This document shows positions 1 to 9,123 of a stretch of DNA of 64,000 bases, piece after piece. Below the pieces are notes generated by a model that saw only the letters and a list, made by a program, of their open reading frames with translations, was not told the origin of the DNA and ran no database searches. Origin of the DNA: Acidimicrobiia bacterium (GTDB taxonomy: Bacteria > Actinomycetota > Acidimicrobiia > Acidimicrobiales > Bin134); contig JAJDYE010000032.1 of NCBI GenBank assembly GCA_022822905.1, forward strand, positions 1 to 64,000. Reading direction: 5' to 3'. Position numbers and translations under genes: made by a program. The first letter of the stretch is position 1, and every line of letters starts with the position of its first letter.

Positions 1-153
1 GGCTGTTTGGGCCTGGGTGCGGCCCTCCAACACAACTGACAACACCACCGACCGGCGCAAGCTCATCCACCCACATCAGCGGACCCCGGCGTTTCACATG
101 TCTCGACTCATGCGTTGCACATGTCCTGAACCAACACACTGCCGGGGGCGCTT

Positions 154-184
154 GGCTGATTCAAGATTGGATTTTGAATCAGCC
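154..184 (-). terminator. stem-loop downstream of HNH gene, terminator-like
   Basis: A perfect 11-bp inverted repeat (154-164 with 174-184) encloses a 9-nt loop. It begins about 20 nt beyond the stop codon of the minus-strand HNH gene. No T-run follows the stem, so it may act as a transcript-end hairpin rather than a classical intrinsic terminator. Confidence 0.45.
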
Positions 185-204
185 GCACTCGTCTTGGCTT
201 GGGG

Positions 205-1482
205 CTAGGCGGCGGTTGGTTGTCGGAGGGGTTCGGGTAGGGGGTGGGTTATGGGGCTGGGTCGGGGTGGGGGTTTGAGGTGGTATCGGCTGGTTTTGGT
301 GTCAGCTTCAATGGTGTGGCCATGTTTGTGGACTTTGGTGTGGCAGCGGGGGCACAACAGCACGAGGTTGGTGATGTTGGTGGGGCCGTTTTGGTCCCAT
401 GGTTGGATGTGGTGGGCGTCGCAGATCTGGGGTCTTAGGCCGCAGCCTGCGCAGCCGCGGTCTCTTTTGTAGAGGGCGAGTTTTTGGGCTTTGGTGGGCG
501 CTCTTTGGGTTTTGCCCACGTAGAGGGGCTGTCCGTCGGCGGCAAAGATCATGGGGACGATGTCGGCTTCGCAGGCGATGCGGCGGAGCTCGTCTAGATC
601 GATGGGCGTGCCGTCGATGAGCCCGGCGCTGGTGAGTCGGCGGTTGAGGGCGTCGTAGTCGGCGGAGACAACTAGCACCGTTTTCTGCGGGCGGGTCCCG
701 CATTCAGGTCCGCCCGCAACCGGGTCGGCGATGTCGGCGGGTTGTTGGGTGATTAGCGCGACCAGCGCGTCGGCGTTGCGCTGTTCGAAGGTGCGGATCG
801 GGTCGAAGGCGATGTCGTCGCCGAGCATCTTTGTGCTCATGGCGCCCAGCGCGGTCTTGACCCGATCGCCGGAGATCGGGTCTAGCTCGGCGTGCAAAAC
901 GACCATGCCGCCGGTCCCGTCGAACACCTTGGCGGAACGGCGGGCCCGCTGGCGCTCGGAGCGGCTCATCCCGTCGGCGGCGCGGCGCTGGTCCTCGCGG
1001 GCCGCCACGGTCCTTTTGAACTCGTCGTGGTTCTGCCAGCCGCCCAGATCCAACAGCTCTTGTTGGTCTTGGGCGCTCATCGGCGCCCGCTTGTGCGACT
1101 CGGCCACCTGTCCGGCCTGATCCGCGGAGATGCGGCCGTGTTGCACCGCGCCCAGCACCTCGGGCAAGGCCGCGACGCCTTGGGCGGTTTTGGCCAGCTG
1201 GCGGGCCCGGTAGGCGCTGATGCCGAGCTGGTGGCACACCGTCGCCGCCGCGCTCGGGCCTTCGAGCTCGCCGTAGCGGGCAACCAGCCCAACCAGATAG
1301 CCCTCGCACCGACGGCGAAACAGATCGGCCTCGCCCATCAAACCCAACAACTCCGAAGCACCTGCCTCGGAAAAATCAGGGAACCCGAAACCCCCGCCAA
1401 CGAATGCACCAGCACCGCCATGAGCACTGCTCGCACCGGGATCCATGCCGGGCTTTGTACCGGGGTCCAACGCAAGTTCCAT
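205..1482 (-). CDS. DUF222 / HNH endonuclease (13E12-repeat type)
   Basis: A 425-residue protein of the actinobacterial DUF222-plus-HNH family, which is often multicopy and has no settled biological role. The DUF222 helical region spans roughly residues 40-300. A zinc-binding HNH domain spans about 340-390, with CAGC at 344-347, the HH pair at 357-358, an Asn near 369 and CPRCH at 377-381. All HNH catalytic and zinc ligands appear present, so nuclease activity is plausible. It lies alone on the minus strand with a stem-loop after its stop. The family assignment is firm. The link to mobile DNA or repair is inference. Confidence 0.9.
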   Translation of the reverse strand: MELALDPGTKPGMDPGASSAHGGAGAFVGGGFGFPDFSEAGASELLGLMGEADLFRRRCEGYLVGLVARYGELEGPSAAATVCHQLGISAYRARQLAKTAQGVAALPEVLGAVQHGRISADQAGQVAESHKRAPMSAQDQQELLDLGGWQNHDEFKRTVAAREDQRRAADGMSRSERQRARRSAKVFDGTGGMVVLHAELDPISGDRVKTALGAMSTKMLGDDIAFDPIRTFEQRNADALVALITQQPADIADPVAGGPECGTRPQKTVLVVSADYDALNRRLTSAGLIDGTPIDLDELRRIACEADIVPMIFAADGQPLYVGKTQRAPTKAQKLALYKRDRGCAGCGLRPQICDAHHIQPWDQNGPTNITNLVLLCPRCHTKVHKHGHTIEADTKTSRYHLKPPPRPSPITHPLPEPLRQPTAA

Positions 1483-1630
1483 ACATGAAATTATACCGAC
1501 CCCAGTGACACTTACCCCCCGAAAACCCCAGGTAAAATCCTAAATTCGCTCCGAACCGCACCCTGAAGCCACAACGCAAAGAAAGGCTCGACCGGGCATA
1601 TCGCGCTCCGAGCCCGGGCGTCGTCGGGAC

Positions 1631-2794
1631 TCACGCCGAGGCGTAACCCTCCGGGTGGACGCCCACATGGAGGTGATCGTGGTGAACCTCGTCGGTGAAG
1701 TTGTGCGCAACCGCGTCTTCGAATAGCCACGGACTTCCGAACTCCCTGATGTCGTCCCGCGACACCAGCCACTCGGACAGCGCATAGATAGATGACGTCG
1801 TGTCGTGCGAGTTGATTACCAGCTCTGAATCCAATTCGTGGATGTCGACCGCCCGGCCCACCGTGTGATTGCTTACCCTTTCCGTTCCGAACACGTTGTA
1901 CGGGTGTCCGGTTTTCAGCACGATGACGGAGTAAGGGGTTCGCTCGGCGATGTCGAGCATCGCCTCGAGCAGTGCGGGATCGGTGTTCCCGGAGTAGATG
2001 TCCCAGATCGCGGTATCGGGGAGATCTATTCTGGGATCGTCGACCACCGAGGCGGCAAGGGGCGAGAGGTCCTCAGGCCGAGCGACCGGCTGACCTCCGG
2101 CCGAAGCGAGCTCCTCGAACTCCCACGCCCCTGAATCGCCCCTTACAAGGCGCACGTCCATCGTCCGGGTCTCGGCTCGCTCGGCCTCCGTTGAGCCCTC
2201 CTCGCCAAGCTCCTGGCGGACCACGACCATTATCGAGATTCGGTCGTCACGGTGACCTCCGAGTTGGGGGTACTCGATCGTGCCGCGTGACCACATCCCG
2301 GGGTGATGCACTGTCGCCGCCTCCATTGCAAGCGCTTCGGCGCGAGCAGGATCGGCTGTCACCCCCGCCGCCAATTCAATCACCGACGAGTCCGGGCCGT
2401 AGTTCGTGATCTTGTAGGCCACCAAGGCACCGAGCCGCTTGGCGTCGGCCTGCACATCATTGGGTAAAGGCTCGAACTGGTTCGGGAATGGAGGTGCAGC
2501 TGGAGCCGCGGGCACGTCCTCTACCGGTTCGGTGGTCGCTGTGACCTCGACGGCGGAAGGATCCCCGCCTTCCGCGTCTTCGGCGTCCGCGCCTTCCGTC
2601 TCAGTCGGTGCGGGCACGGCGACCGCCCCGTCACCGTCGACCGGAGTGGCAGGAGCATCACTGTCGACGGCAACGTCAGGAGCATCATCGTCTTCCTTGA
2701 TCACCCTCTCGTACAACAACAGGACGGAGCCCGCGAAGAACAACGCAGCACCGGCCAGCGCGAGCAATTGTCGGAAAACGGAGGAACTCTTCAT
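1631..2794 (-). CDS. membrane-anchored M15-like (D-Ala-D-Ala carboxypeptidase-type) protein
   Basis: The predicted protein has 387 residues. A hydrophobic segment at about residues 8-30 is followed by a long acidic Ala/Glu/Asp/Pro linker, so it is probably anchored outside the membrane. The C-terminal 150 residues carry HTVGRAVDI and HHDHLHV, resembling the SxHxxGxAxD and HxH zinc motifs of M15/VanY peptidases. The Ser before the first His is Asn here, so activity is uncertain. I chose ATG 2794 (MKSSSVF), directly before the membrane segment and 11 bp after the acyltransferase stop. An upstream start at 2890 would overlap that gene by about 85 bp. It is probably co-transcribed with the acyltransferase and may act on cell-wall peptide. 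Confidence 0.65.
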   Translation of the reverse strand: MKSSSVFRQLLALAGAALFFAGSVLLLYERVIKEDDDAPDVAVDSDAPATPVDGDGAVAVPAPTETEGADAEDAEGGDPSAVEVTATTEPVEDVPAAPAAPPFPNQFEPLPNDVQADAKRLGALVAYKITNYGPDSSVIELAAGVTADPARAEALAMEAATVHHPGMWSRGTIEYPQLGGHRDDRISIMVVVRQELGEEGSTEAERAETRTMDVRLVRGDSGAWEFEELASAGGQPVARPEDLSPLAASVVDDPRIDLPDTAIWDIYSGNTDPALLEAMLDIAERTPYSVIVLKTGHPYNVFGTERVSNHTVGRAVDIHELDSELVINSHDTTSSIYALSEWLVSRDDIREFGSPWLFEDAVAHNFTDEVHHDHLHVGVHPEGYASA

Positions 2795-2805
2795 GGCGCC
2801 GACCG

Positions 2806-3759
2806 CTACGCCGATAGCGCTGGAAGTGTCCGAACCTGACCCTTCCGCCTTGCCGCCCAACGCAGGACGGGCTTTTCGAGGAGATACCACGAGGCGGCGG
2901 TCGCCGCCACGGTGAGGACGAGGGCCAGCCAGAGGGCGATGTCAGAGCGGATGAACACGTAGTGCCACAAGTAGAGCCCGAAGGACAATTCGGCCACCCG
3001 CAACAAGACCCGGTTCGCCAACCACTCGGGGCTAGTCAGCGCGTACTGGACTGTGAGCGCACTGAGTGCCAGGGCTGCGAAACCGCCCCAGAGAACGGCT
3101 GTGTCCGTGTTGCCGAATGCGGGCACCAGCATTAGCGCCAGCAGTGCCGGAACCGCCCACATCGCGAACCGCCACGTGGCGGGTCGAGCTACCGCCAACC
3201 AACACCCCACCAGAAGTGCCGCGGCGTTGGTGTCGGTGGCGTTGTACACCCAGCCCGGTGACATGACTTCGATGGCAATTGCCCTCCAGACGATGGCAGC
3301 CAGCGCCAGACCTCCGACGATGCGGTTCTCCAGATGCCTGGTTCGTAGGGCAGCGATGGAGAGCGGCCACAGCAGATAGAAGTGGGCGATCACCGCGATG
3401 AACCAGGTGTGAGTCAGCCGCTCCAGGTCGAGACCTTCGATTCGCGCATAGTTGGCGTAGAAGCCGAGCGCAGCGATCAAGCGGGACCAGTCGGTTCCCA
3501 CTGCGACCATTACGAGACAGACGGCCAGAAGGGCAGGAAGCAGCCGGAGCACTCGTTTTCGATAGAACGAGCCGAGGTCGACCCGACCGGTGCGTTCCAT
3601 CTCGGCACGCAGCGAGCCGGTGACCACATAGCCCGACAAGACGAAAAATAGGCAGACGCCGTAGTGCCCCGCGGGCACGACGGAGCTGTCGATGTGGTAG
3701 GCGACCACAGCCGCAATTGCTACGGCGCGCAATCCATCTAGCGCGGGGATCCGCGGCAT
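2806..3759 (-). CDS. acyltransferase 3 family membrane protein (OafA/YrhL type)
   Basis: An integral membrane acyltransferase of 317 residues. Family members acylate surface polysaccharides or lipids. The N-terminus carries the family signature IPALDGLRAVAI followed by VAYHIDSSVVPAGHYGV, which includes the conserved catalytic His. About ten hydrophobic segments follow. The start at ATG 3759 has an excellent ribosome site (GGAGGAGG) 4-11 nt upstream. A longer reading frame reaches 4008 but lacks family similarity and would overlap the divergent hydrolase gene. Downstream, 11 bp away, lies the M15-like gene, which suggests a two-gene envelope unit. The substrate is unknown. Confidence 0.88.
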   Translation of the reverse strand: MPRIPALDGLRAVAIAAVVAYHIDSSVVPAGHYGVCLFFVLSGYVVTGSLRAEMERTGRVDLGSFYRKRVLRLLPALLAVCLVMVAVGTDWSRLIAALGFYANYARIEGLDLERLTHTWFIAVIAHFYLLWPLSIAALRTRHLENRIVGGLALAAIVWRAIAIEVMSPGWVYNATDTNAAALLVGCWLAVARPATWRFAMWAVPALLALMLVPAFGNTDTAVLWGGFAALALSALTVQYALTSPEWLANRVLLRVAELSFGLYLWHYVFIRSDIALWLALVLTVAATAASWYLLEKPVLRWAARRKGQVRTLPALSA

Positions 3760-3877
3760 CGAACCTCCTCCTAGTGCTACTTTCGCAGCCCGGATCAGCT
3801 GACGATAACGCATCGTCAGCAGGAGCGCAGAGGCTGCGCTGAAAGGACGGCGGGAGATACCTCCGACACCCAACGGC

Positions 3878-5187
3878 ATGGAAACGACCCGACGCATAGG
3901 AGTCACAATTGCGGTTTTCCTGCTGCTGATCCTGCTGTCTGCCAGCGGCCGTGATGCCGGTGAGTCGGCGAGTGCTGCCGGATTCGCGGGGGAAGTTGTT
4001 GAGACCAAGGCGGACCCTCAGATCGAGACCGTTCCCCCACGGCGACGGCTCCCCCTACGGTGACCGTCCCCCCTACGGAGGCCCCTCGGATCGTGACTGT
4101 TCCTCCTACGGCGGCGGCTACCTCTTCGGCGACTGTTCCTCCTACAGCGGCGGCTACTTCTACGGCGGCGGCCGCCCCCTCCCCGACTACCACGACCACA
4201 ATCTCTCTGCCGGAACTCAATCCTGTGACATTCGAATCGCTTGACCGGATCTACATGATCCGCGACTTCAGCAAATACGTGGCCTCCGGCCGGTCTCGGT
4301 GGGAGCAGTCGGTCCCAGGAATCGAGCAGCTTCGGATCATTTCGACCGCGGACGGCACCGAACAACCCGTCTTCTGGCTAGCTCCGAGAGGTGTCCGCGA
4401 TAAGCCCGTGTTGGTGATATTGCACTCCTGGAGCGCCCCGTACACCCAGCACGCCGGGATTCCTTTTGCGATGTGGGCCCAGGAAAATGGATGGGCAGTC
4501 ATCGTCCCCGAGTTCCGAGGAAGGAACGACAACGCCAACGCGGTCGGATCCGACTTGGCGGTCCAGGACGCGGCGGATGCGATTGACTATGCCGTCGCCC
4601 AGGCAGGGGTGGATGCCAATCGGGTGTACGTCGTCGGCTACTCCGGCGGCGGGATGATGGGGCTCCTCCTTGCTGGGCGACACCCAGATAAGGTCGGCGC
4701 GGTCTCGGTCTGGGGTCCGCCGCATGACCTCGTGGAGTTCTACGAGCACGCGAGGAGGGCGGGTCTGGGCTACGCCAACCACATCTGGCTGGCATGTGGA
4801 GGTGACCCGAGGGGCGCTGGCTCGGCACAGGAGGAGTGTCTGGACCGCAGTCCGACGACGTACCTGGAGTCGGCCCGCGACCAGGCGGTCCCGATCTTTA
4901 TCGCTCAGGGCATCCGCGATCAGTTCGTGCCCCCGAGTGTGGGTGCCGAGGTGTTCAATCAGCTGGCCGACCCCGACGACCGCCTCAGCGCCGAAGAGGT
5001 GGACCTATTCGGCCGGGGGAGGGTTCCCGACCATCTGTCGATCACCACCGAGACCTACTTCGGGGCCGGAGACCCCGCCCCCGTATTCGCCCGACAGTCG
5101 GGCGCAGTCTTGCTCGTCTACTTCCAGTCAACCCACGAAATGGTCTACAACGCGAGTGCCCGCTGGTTCGCAAGCAATCCTCGCTAG
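3878..5187 (+). pseudogene. secreted alpha/beta-hydrolase, split by a 1-nt frameshift
   Basis: Two overlapping frames make one protein. Frame A (3878-4063) encodes a signal peptide (METTRRIGVTIAVFLLLILL). Frame B (to 5187) encodes a Thr/Pro/Ala linker and an alpha/beta-hydrolase with the nucleophile elbow GYSGGG, a candidate acid Asp in GIRDQF and a His in STHEM. The switch lies at the C5 run 4034-4038. One extra C would let the TVPPT-type linker repeat read through without a break, giving about 436 residues. So this is either a homopolymer sequencing error or a real single-base deletion. It is divergent from the acyltransferase gene. It probably acts as an extracellular esterase or peptidase, substrate unknown. 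Confidence 0.75.
4095..4166 (+). repeat. two 36-nt tandem coding repeats (TVPPTAAATS linker)
   Basis: Units 4095-4130 and 4131-4166 are near-identical and each encodes a 12-residue TVPPTAAATS(S/T)A linker repeat in the secreted hydrolase. Similar degenerate copies lie just upstream (4030-4090). Such low-complexity DNA is prone to slippage, consistent with the adjacent frameshift. Confidence 0.8.
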
Positions 5188-5246
5188 TGATCGTCGCCCG
5201 GTCGAAGCCATTGGTTTGAGCCGCGCCGCAAAGGTAGGTTGGGCCG

Positions 5247-5372
5247 ATGCCCGTTCTGAGGAAGCGACTCGTCGCCGGGATACTGGCAGCGGCGATGTTG
5301 TTCGGCGTCGTCGCGTGCAGCAGTGACGACCCGAGTCCAAGCGAGCCCGACACCCCGCAAGTCGGCTCCTAG
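5247..5372 (+). CDS. 41-residue predicted lipoprotein
   Basis: A very short gene. It has a basic N-terminus (MPVLRKR), a hydrophobic core and a lipobox VVAC with Cys at residue 24, then a short Ser/Asp/Pro tail ending in VGS. A purine-rich ribosome site (AAGGTAGG) lies about 8 nt before ATG 5247. It sits between the secreted hydrolase and the MOSC gene. The mature peptide would have only 18 residues. It may be a genuine small lipoprotein or the surviving 5' end of a larger one. No function can be assigned. Confidence 0.55.
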   Translation: MPVLRKRLVAGILAAAMLFGVVACSSDDPSPSEPDTPQVGS

Positions 5373-5435
5373 GGCAGAATCCAGACCTGCACTCCAAAGG
5401 GGCGCGTCGGAGGGGAGTACGAACGGGGGCGCTGA

Positions 5436-6269
5436 ATGATGACTTATTCCATTGCTGAGTTGTGGCGGTATCCCATCAAGTCGATGGGCGGGGAGCGGGT
5501 CGAGAGCCTTGAGCTGCGCGTCAGCGCCATCGTCGGGGATCGGCGATGGGCGGTGCGCAACACCGAGACGGGCAAGATCGCCAGTGCCAAGCGGCCCCGT
5601 CCCTATGGTCAACTCCTCGATTGGAGCGCGGACACCCATGCCGACGGCGGTGTAATCGTCAGTGCCCCCGATGGGCGGGAGTACATCGCGGGCAGCAGCG
5701 AGCTGGATGCCGCGTTAACCGGGGCACTGGGAGAACCGGTACAGGTGGTGGAAGTCGAAGAAGGCCGCGAGGAGACTTACGGCAGCGAGTGGCCGGAGAT
5801 CCCGGGCACTGTCCTCTCGGACGTGGAGGTCGACCTGCCCGTCGCTGCGCTCACTGAGAAGACCTCGTTTGTCGATGCCTCGGCCGTCCACATCATCGTC
5901 AACCAGTCAATGGCGCACCTCGCCGCCCTGCTGGACGGCATCAAACTCGGTTCCCAGCGATTCCGCCCCAACGTCGTGCTCGATGCCCACGACCACAGCG
6001 GTTCAGGGGAGTTTGCCGATCTGGCCTGGGAAGATCTCGATGTCAAGATCGGCGACGCTGAACTGCGGATCGGTGACGCCACTCCCCGCTGTGTGATGAC
6101 CACCTTGGCCCAGCCGGGCTACGAGCAAGCCAAGAGCGTGTTGCAAGTGCTCGCCGCCACCGCCCGCAAGGAATTCGACTACGGGGCCTTTGCCTGCTTC
6201 GGCACCAACGCCGAAGTCACTGTGGCAGGCACCATCCAAGTCGGCGACACCCTCGTAGTCCCGGACTGA
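5436..6269 (+). CDS. MOSC domain protein (YcbX/mARC-like)
   Basis: A protein of 277 residues. The N-terminal beta-barrel domain (residues 3-110) has the MOSC_N signature ELWRYPIKSMGG. The C-terminal MOSC domain (about 130-275) has the conserved Cys in PRCVMTT and the closing FGTNAEV strand. MOSC proteins bind molybdenum cofactor through that Cys and reduce N-hydroxylated compounds, or they mature Mo enzymes. There is no fused ferredoxin domain, unlike E. coli YcbX, so an external electron donor would be needed. Start ATG 5436 (a second ATG follows) is preceded by a G-rich site. Neighbours give no further clue. Confidence 0.88.
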   Translation: MMTYSIAELWRYPIKSMGGERVESLELRVSAIVGDRRWAVRNTETGKIASAKRPRPYGQLLDWSADTHADGGVIVSAPDGREYIAGSSELDAALTGALGEPVQVVEVEEGREETYGSEWPEIPGTVLSDVEVDLPVAALTEKTSFVDASAVHIIVNQSMAHLAALLDGIKLGSQRFRPNVVLDAHDHSGSGEFADLAWEDLDVKIGDAELRIGDATPRCVMTTLAQPGYEQAKSVLQVLAATARKEFDYGAFACFGTNAEVTVAGTIQVGDTLVVPD

Positions 6270-6281
6270 CCAATCGTCCGG
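6261..6281. terminator. hairpin between convergent MOSC and PhyH genes
   Basis: A perfect 6-bp GC-rich stem (6261-6266 with 6276-6281) has a 9-nt loop that contains the MOSC stop codon. It lies between convergent genes and could slow transcription from either side. There is no T-tract. Confidence 0.35.
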
Positions 6282-6307
6282 TGGCGTTTGCCTTCTGGCC
6301 AGGGTGC

Positions 6308-7168
6308 CTAGAGTTCGCCGGAGGCGAGCATGTCGGCGGGGATTTTGAGGTCTAGGGCGCCGAGGTAGCCGCCGCCGTCATCGACGGCGTAGTGGATGTC
6401 GTAGCCGAGCAGTTCCTGGGCCCGGCGGGGGAGGGTGCGGGCGATGTCGGGCGGGGTGGCCAGGCAGTTGTTCTCCTCGGAGCGCAGCCAGCCCAGCATG
6501 TAGCTCAGGTGGAAGGCGGGCCGGTGCTGGTCTTCGGTGCTGTTGGTGCCGGCGCCGTGGATGGTGGACCCCAAATAGATCACCCGCGACCCGGCGGGCA
6601 TCTCGGCATCGGCGAACTCGTGGGGCTCGGGCTGGCGGTCGAGCTCCCAGCGGTGGCTGCCGGGCACCACTCGGGTGGCGCCGATCTCGGTGGTGAAGTC
6701 GCACAGCGCGGTTACCGACGAAAGCTCCATCTCGGGGCTGGGCTGGGGCATGTGTACCCACACGTCCTCGTCGCGGTGGGGGAACTGGGCCTGGGCCCCC
6801 GGCCCCACCACCAGCATGTGGGCCACGTTCACCTGGATGCCGGCGCAGTTGGGTCCCAGCACCGCGTCGGCGATGCCCAACATCAGCGGGTGCAGCAGCA
6901 CCTCGGTCACGAAGGTGGGCGACTTGGAGGCCAGGCCGGTCACATGGCGGGTGTGCTCGCCGAAGAAAGCGGCGATCGTGGGGCTGATATGGGTCCGGTT
7001 GGAGTCGGGCTTCTCCGCATAGGGCATCAGCTCGAACAGGATCTGGTTGATTACCTCGTCACTGAAGCACTCCTCCACGATCACCGCCCCGTCGGCGTCG
7101 AGCACTTCCAGCACGTGTTCGAGCGGCTCGTCGTTCTTGAGGTGGGCCAACTCGGCTTGCGATGCCAT
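6308..7168 (-). CDS. phytanoyl-CoA dioxygenase (PhyH) family protein
   Basis: A 286-residue Fe(II)/2-oxoglutarate oxygenase-like protein. The facial-triad motif is visible as HRDED (H131, D133) with a distal His at 203 in STIHGAG and a following Arg (HRPAFH) that would bind 2-oxoglutarate. I chose ATG 7168 (MASQAEL) because residues upstream in the same frame translate the neighbouring membrane-protein gene out of frame. The gap to the upstream gene is only 26 bp, so it probably belongs to the run SRAP, lipoprotein, membrane protein, PhyH. The substrate is unknown. Actinobacterial PhyH proteins often hydroxylate lipids or secondary metabolites. Confidence 0.85.
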   Translation of the reverse strand: MASQAELAHLKNDEPLEHVLEVLDADGAVIVEECFSDEVINQILFELMPYAEKPDSNRTHISPTIAAFFGEHTRHVTGLASKSPTFVTEVLLHPLMLGIADAVLGPNCAGIQVNVAHMLVVGPGAQAQFPHRDEDVWVHMPQPSPEMELSSVTALCDFTTEIGATRVVPGSHRWELDRQPEPHEFADAEMPAGSRVIYLGSTIHGAGTNSTEDQHRPAFHLSYMLGWLRSEENNCLATPPDIARTLPRRAQELLGYDIHYAVDDGGGYLGALDLKIPADMLASGEL

Positions 7169-7194
7169 GTCCCACTGTATTCCGAGTTGTTCAG

Positions 7195-8532
7195 CTAGGC
7201 CTTTTGGAGCAGCCAGAGGCCGACCACGCTGTAGAACACCATGACGAGGAGCATGGGGCGCTGGGCCCAGGTGGCCTCGCTGGCGTTGCTGGTTTCCACG
7301 GCCCGGTCGTGGGCCACCAGCACCGCGGCGATGTGGCCAAGGACGATGGCCAGGAACTGCACCCAGGCGATGGCGTCGGTGGACACCAGGAAGAAGTTCA
7401 CCGCCCAGTCGGCGGTTCCGAACCAATTGGACCCCCGGTCGAATGGGTTGGACAGCAGGCGCAGGAAATTCTGGCCGCCGTCGAGCACCAGCAGCGAGAA
7501 GTAGTGGGCCACCGTGTAGCCCAAAACGATGGGCACCAGGGAGTGGGCGAAGCGCCGGGCGACTTCGGAGGCGCTCTGCTCGGTGAACCACCCCACGGCC
7601 AGCGATCCCAAGTAGTAGAGGAAGGCCATGATGGCGATGACGACGATCATCCCCGCGGTGTTGATACCCGTATAGGTCCAACCCCGGTGGGTGCCCACTA
7701 GATCGGGCCACAGGGTGCTGCCGGCCAGCGAGTCGAACGTGGTGCCGCCCAGCACCACTAGCAGCACGGCCAAGATATCGATGCGGGGGGCCACGGTGGT
7801 CAGCCCCGACAGCGGTGCCCGCAGCCGCACCGCGCCGGTGTCGTCTCGGTACAGCGGCGACATCTTGGCCAGCAGCGAGAACAGCACGCCGAAACCGTCG
7901 GCTTGGCGGACCCAGCGCCTCCCGTACACCGCCGATCCGCCCACCATGCCCAGTGTGTAGGCGATCATGGCCCCGCCCACCGCTTCGTTGGTAGTGCCCT
8001 CGTGGTAGCAGAGCTCGAACAGCAGGAACCAGAACAGCGCCACCACCGCAGGCCAGTAGCCGCCGGGAATCTCGCCGGTGTCGTCAATCGTGGGCAGCCC
8101 CAGCTTTTTTGCGGTCCACTCGATGGCTGCGGCGATGGTCTCGAACGGGTTGAGCACCCGCCACACATCGCCGAACACCGCGGCCACCATCGCCATCCCC
8201 ACCCACAGCGCCACGTACACCGTGAGCGGTCCGAACCGCTGGCTTCCCACCGCGGCGCCGCTCACGCTGCTGGCCAGGGCCAGCACGAACAACGCCAGCG
8301 ATGCCAGCCGAGCCGGAACCGCTATCACGTCGAGCACCCGGCCAGCCGCTGTCCCGAAGCTCCGGCCTGAGGCGGCCGCGGGCAGCCAAGGCCGATGCCA
8401 GAAGAAGCTCAAGCTGACAAAAGTGGCCATCAGGGCGACGGCAGCCCCGATGCCGAACAGATAGAACGGCAGGGGCAGGTCGCCCCGCGCCCCCACCCCG
8501 TGGGCCAGCACCGAGCCCAGATAAGCGGTCAT
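7195..8532 (-). CDS. polytopic membrane protein, unknown function
   Basis: A 445-residue protein with about 10-12 hydrophobic segments. The N-terminus (LAHGVGARGDLPLPF, then a membrane span) resembles a widespread actinobacterial family that is often auto-labelled 'fenitrothion hydrolase', a name without good support. The start ATG overlaps the stop of the upstream lipoprotein gene by 4 nt (ATGA), so the two are translationally coupled. The lipoprotein carries a cupredoxin-like domain, which suggests a shared envelope or metal role, but this is inference. No catalytic motif was recognised. Confidence 0.75.
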   Translation of the reverse strand: MTAYLGSVLAHGVGARGDLPLPFYLFGIGAAVALMATFVSLSFFWHRPWLPAAASGRSFGTAAGRVLDVIAVPARLASLALFVLALASSVSGAAVGSQRFGPLTVYVALWVGMAMVAAVFGDVWRVLNPFETIAAAIEWTAKKLGLPTIDDTGEIPGGYWPAVVALFWFLLFELCYHEGTTNEAVGGAMIAYTLGMVGGSAVYGRRWVRQADGFGVLFSLLAKMSPLYRDDTGAVRLRAPLSGLTTVAPRIDILAVLLVVLGGTTFDSLAGSTLWPDLVGTHRGWTYTGINTAGMIVVIAIMAFLYYLGSLAVGWFTEQSASEVARRFAHSLVPIVLGYTVAHYFSLLVLDGGQNFLRLLSNPFDRGSNWFGTADWAVNFFLVSTDAIAWVQFLAIVLGHIAAVLVAHDRAVETSNASEATWAQRPMLLVMVFYSVVGLWLLQKA

Positions 8533-9116
8533 CCCACTTGGAGTTCCATCACCAGATCACCGTGGTGGTGGGTTTCCACCTCGAAGATGCCAGGAATGTC
8601 AGCCTCGAAGGTGATGGTTCCGGGCCGGCCGGGAGCGAAGGGCACCACCAGGTCATACCCGTGGATGTGGAGCTCATCGGTGGTGTCACCGCTCACGATG
8701 ATGGTGACGGAATCTCGGGCGTCGACCCGGTAGCGCTGCACCCCATCCACCGGCTTGCCACCCGCCACCTCCACCTCGATGGTGGTGCCGATATCAGGGG
8801 TAGGGGTGGGCTCAGGCGTCGGCTCGGGGGTGGGTGGGGGAGTGGCGGTGGGCGATTCGGTCGGCATCGGGGTGGTGGCCGGCGTCGACTCGGGCGGTGG
8901 TACTTCGGTCGGCGGAGGTGTGGGCGCACTGGTCGGTTCGACCGTGGGGGCAGCGGTGTTGGTGGCTGTGGCCTCCAGGGTCGCCTCGACGGTGGATTGG
9001 GCAGTGGCCGACGCGGTTGGCGGGGGCGGCGCAGAGGCGTAGTCATTGCCGCAGGCGGCAGCCACCATGGCGATTGCGGCTACAAGGCAAGCTGCTCCAC
9101 TGCGGGCAACTTTCAT
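8529..9116 (-). CDS. lipoprotein with cupredoxin-like domain
   Basis: A 195-residue protein with a lipobox signal peptide (VAAACGN). A roughly 70-residue Thr/Pro/Ala low-complexity spacer follows, then a C-terminal beta-rich domain of about 85 residues. That domain contains LHIHGYDL and ETHHHGDLVMELQV, typical of cupredoxin-like domains with possible His metal ligands. The start at ATG 9116 has GAGG upstream and lies 7 bp after the SRAP stop. A longer frame to 9224 would overlap SRAP. It is coupled by an ATGA overlap to the polytopic membrane protein. It may bind copper or another metal at the cell surface. Confidence 0.75.
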   Translation of the reverse strand: MKVARSGAACLVAAIAMVAAACGNDYASAPPPPTASATAQSTVEATLEATATNTAAPTVEPTSAPTPPPTEVPPPESTPATTPMPTESPTATPPPTPEPTPEPTPTPDIGTTIEVEVAGGKPVDGVQRYRVDARDSVTIIVSGDTTDELHIHGYDLVVPFAPGRPGTITFEADIPGIFEVETHHHGDLVMELQVG

Positions 9117-9123
9117 GCCATCC

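Noticed and set aside
6308..7711. Extending the PhyH gene upstream to 7711
   Set aside because: The added residues are an out-of-frame reading of the membrane-protein gene. PhyH similarity begins at ATG 7168.
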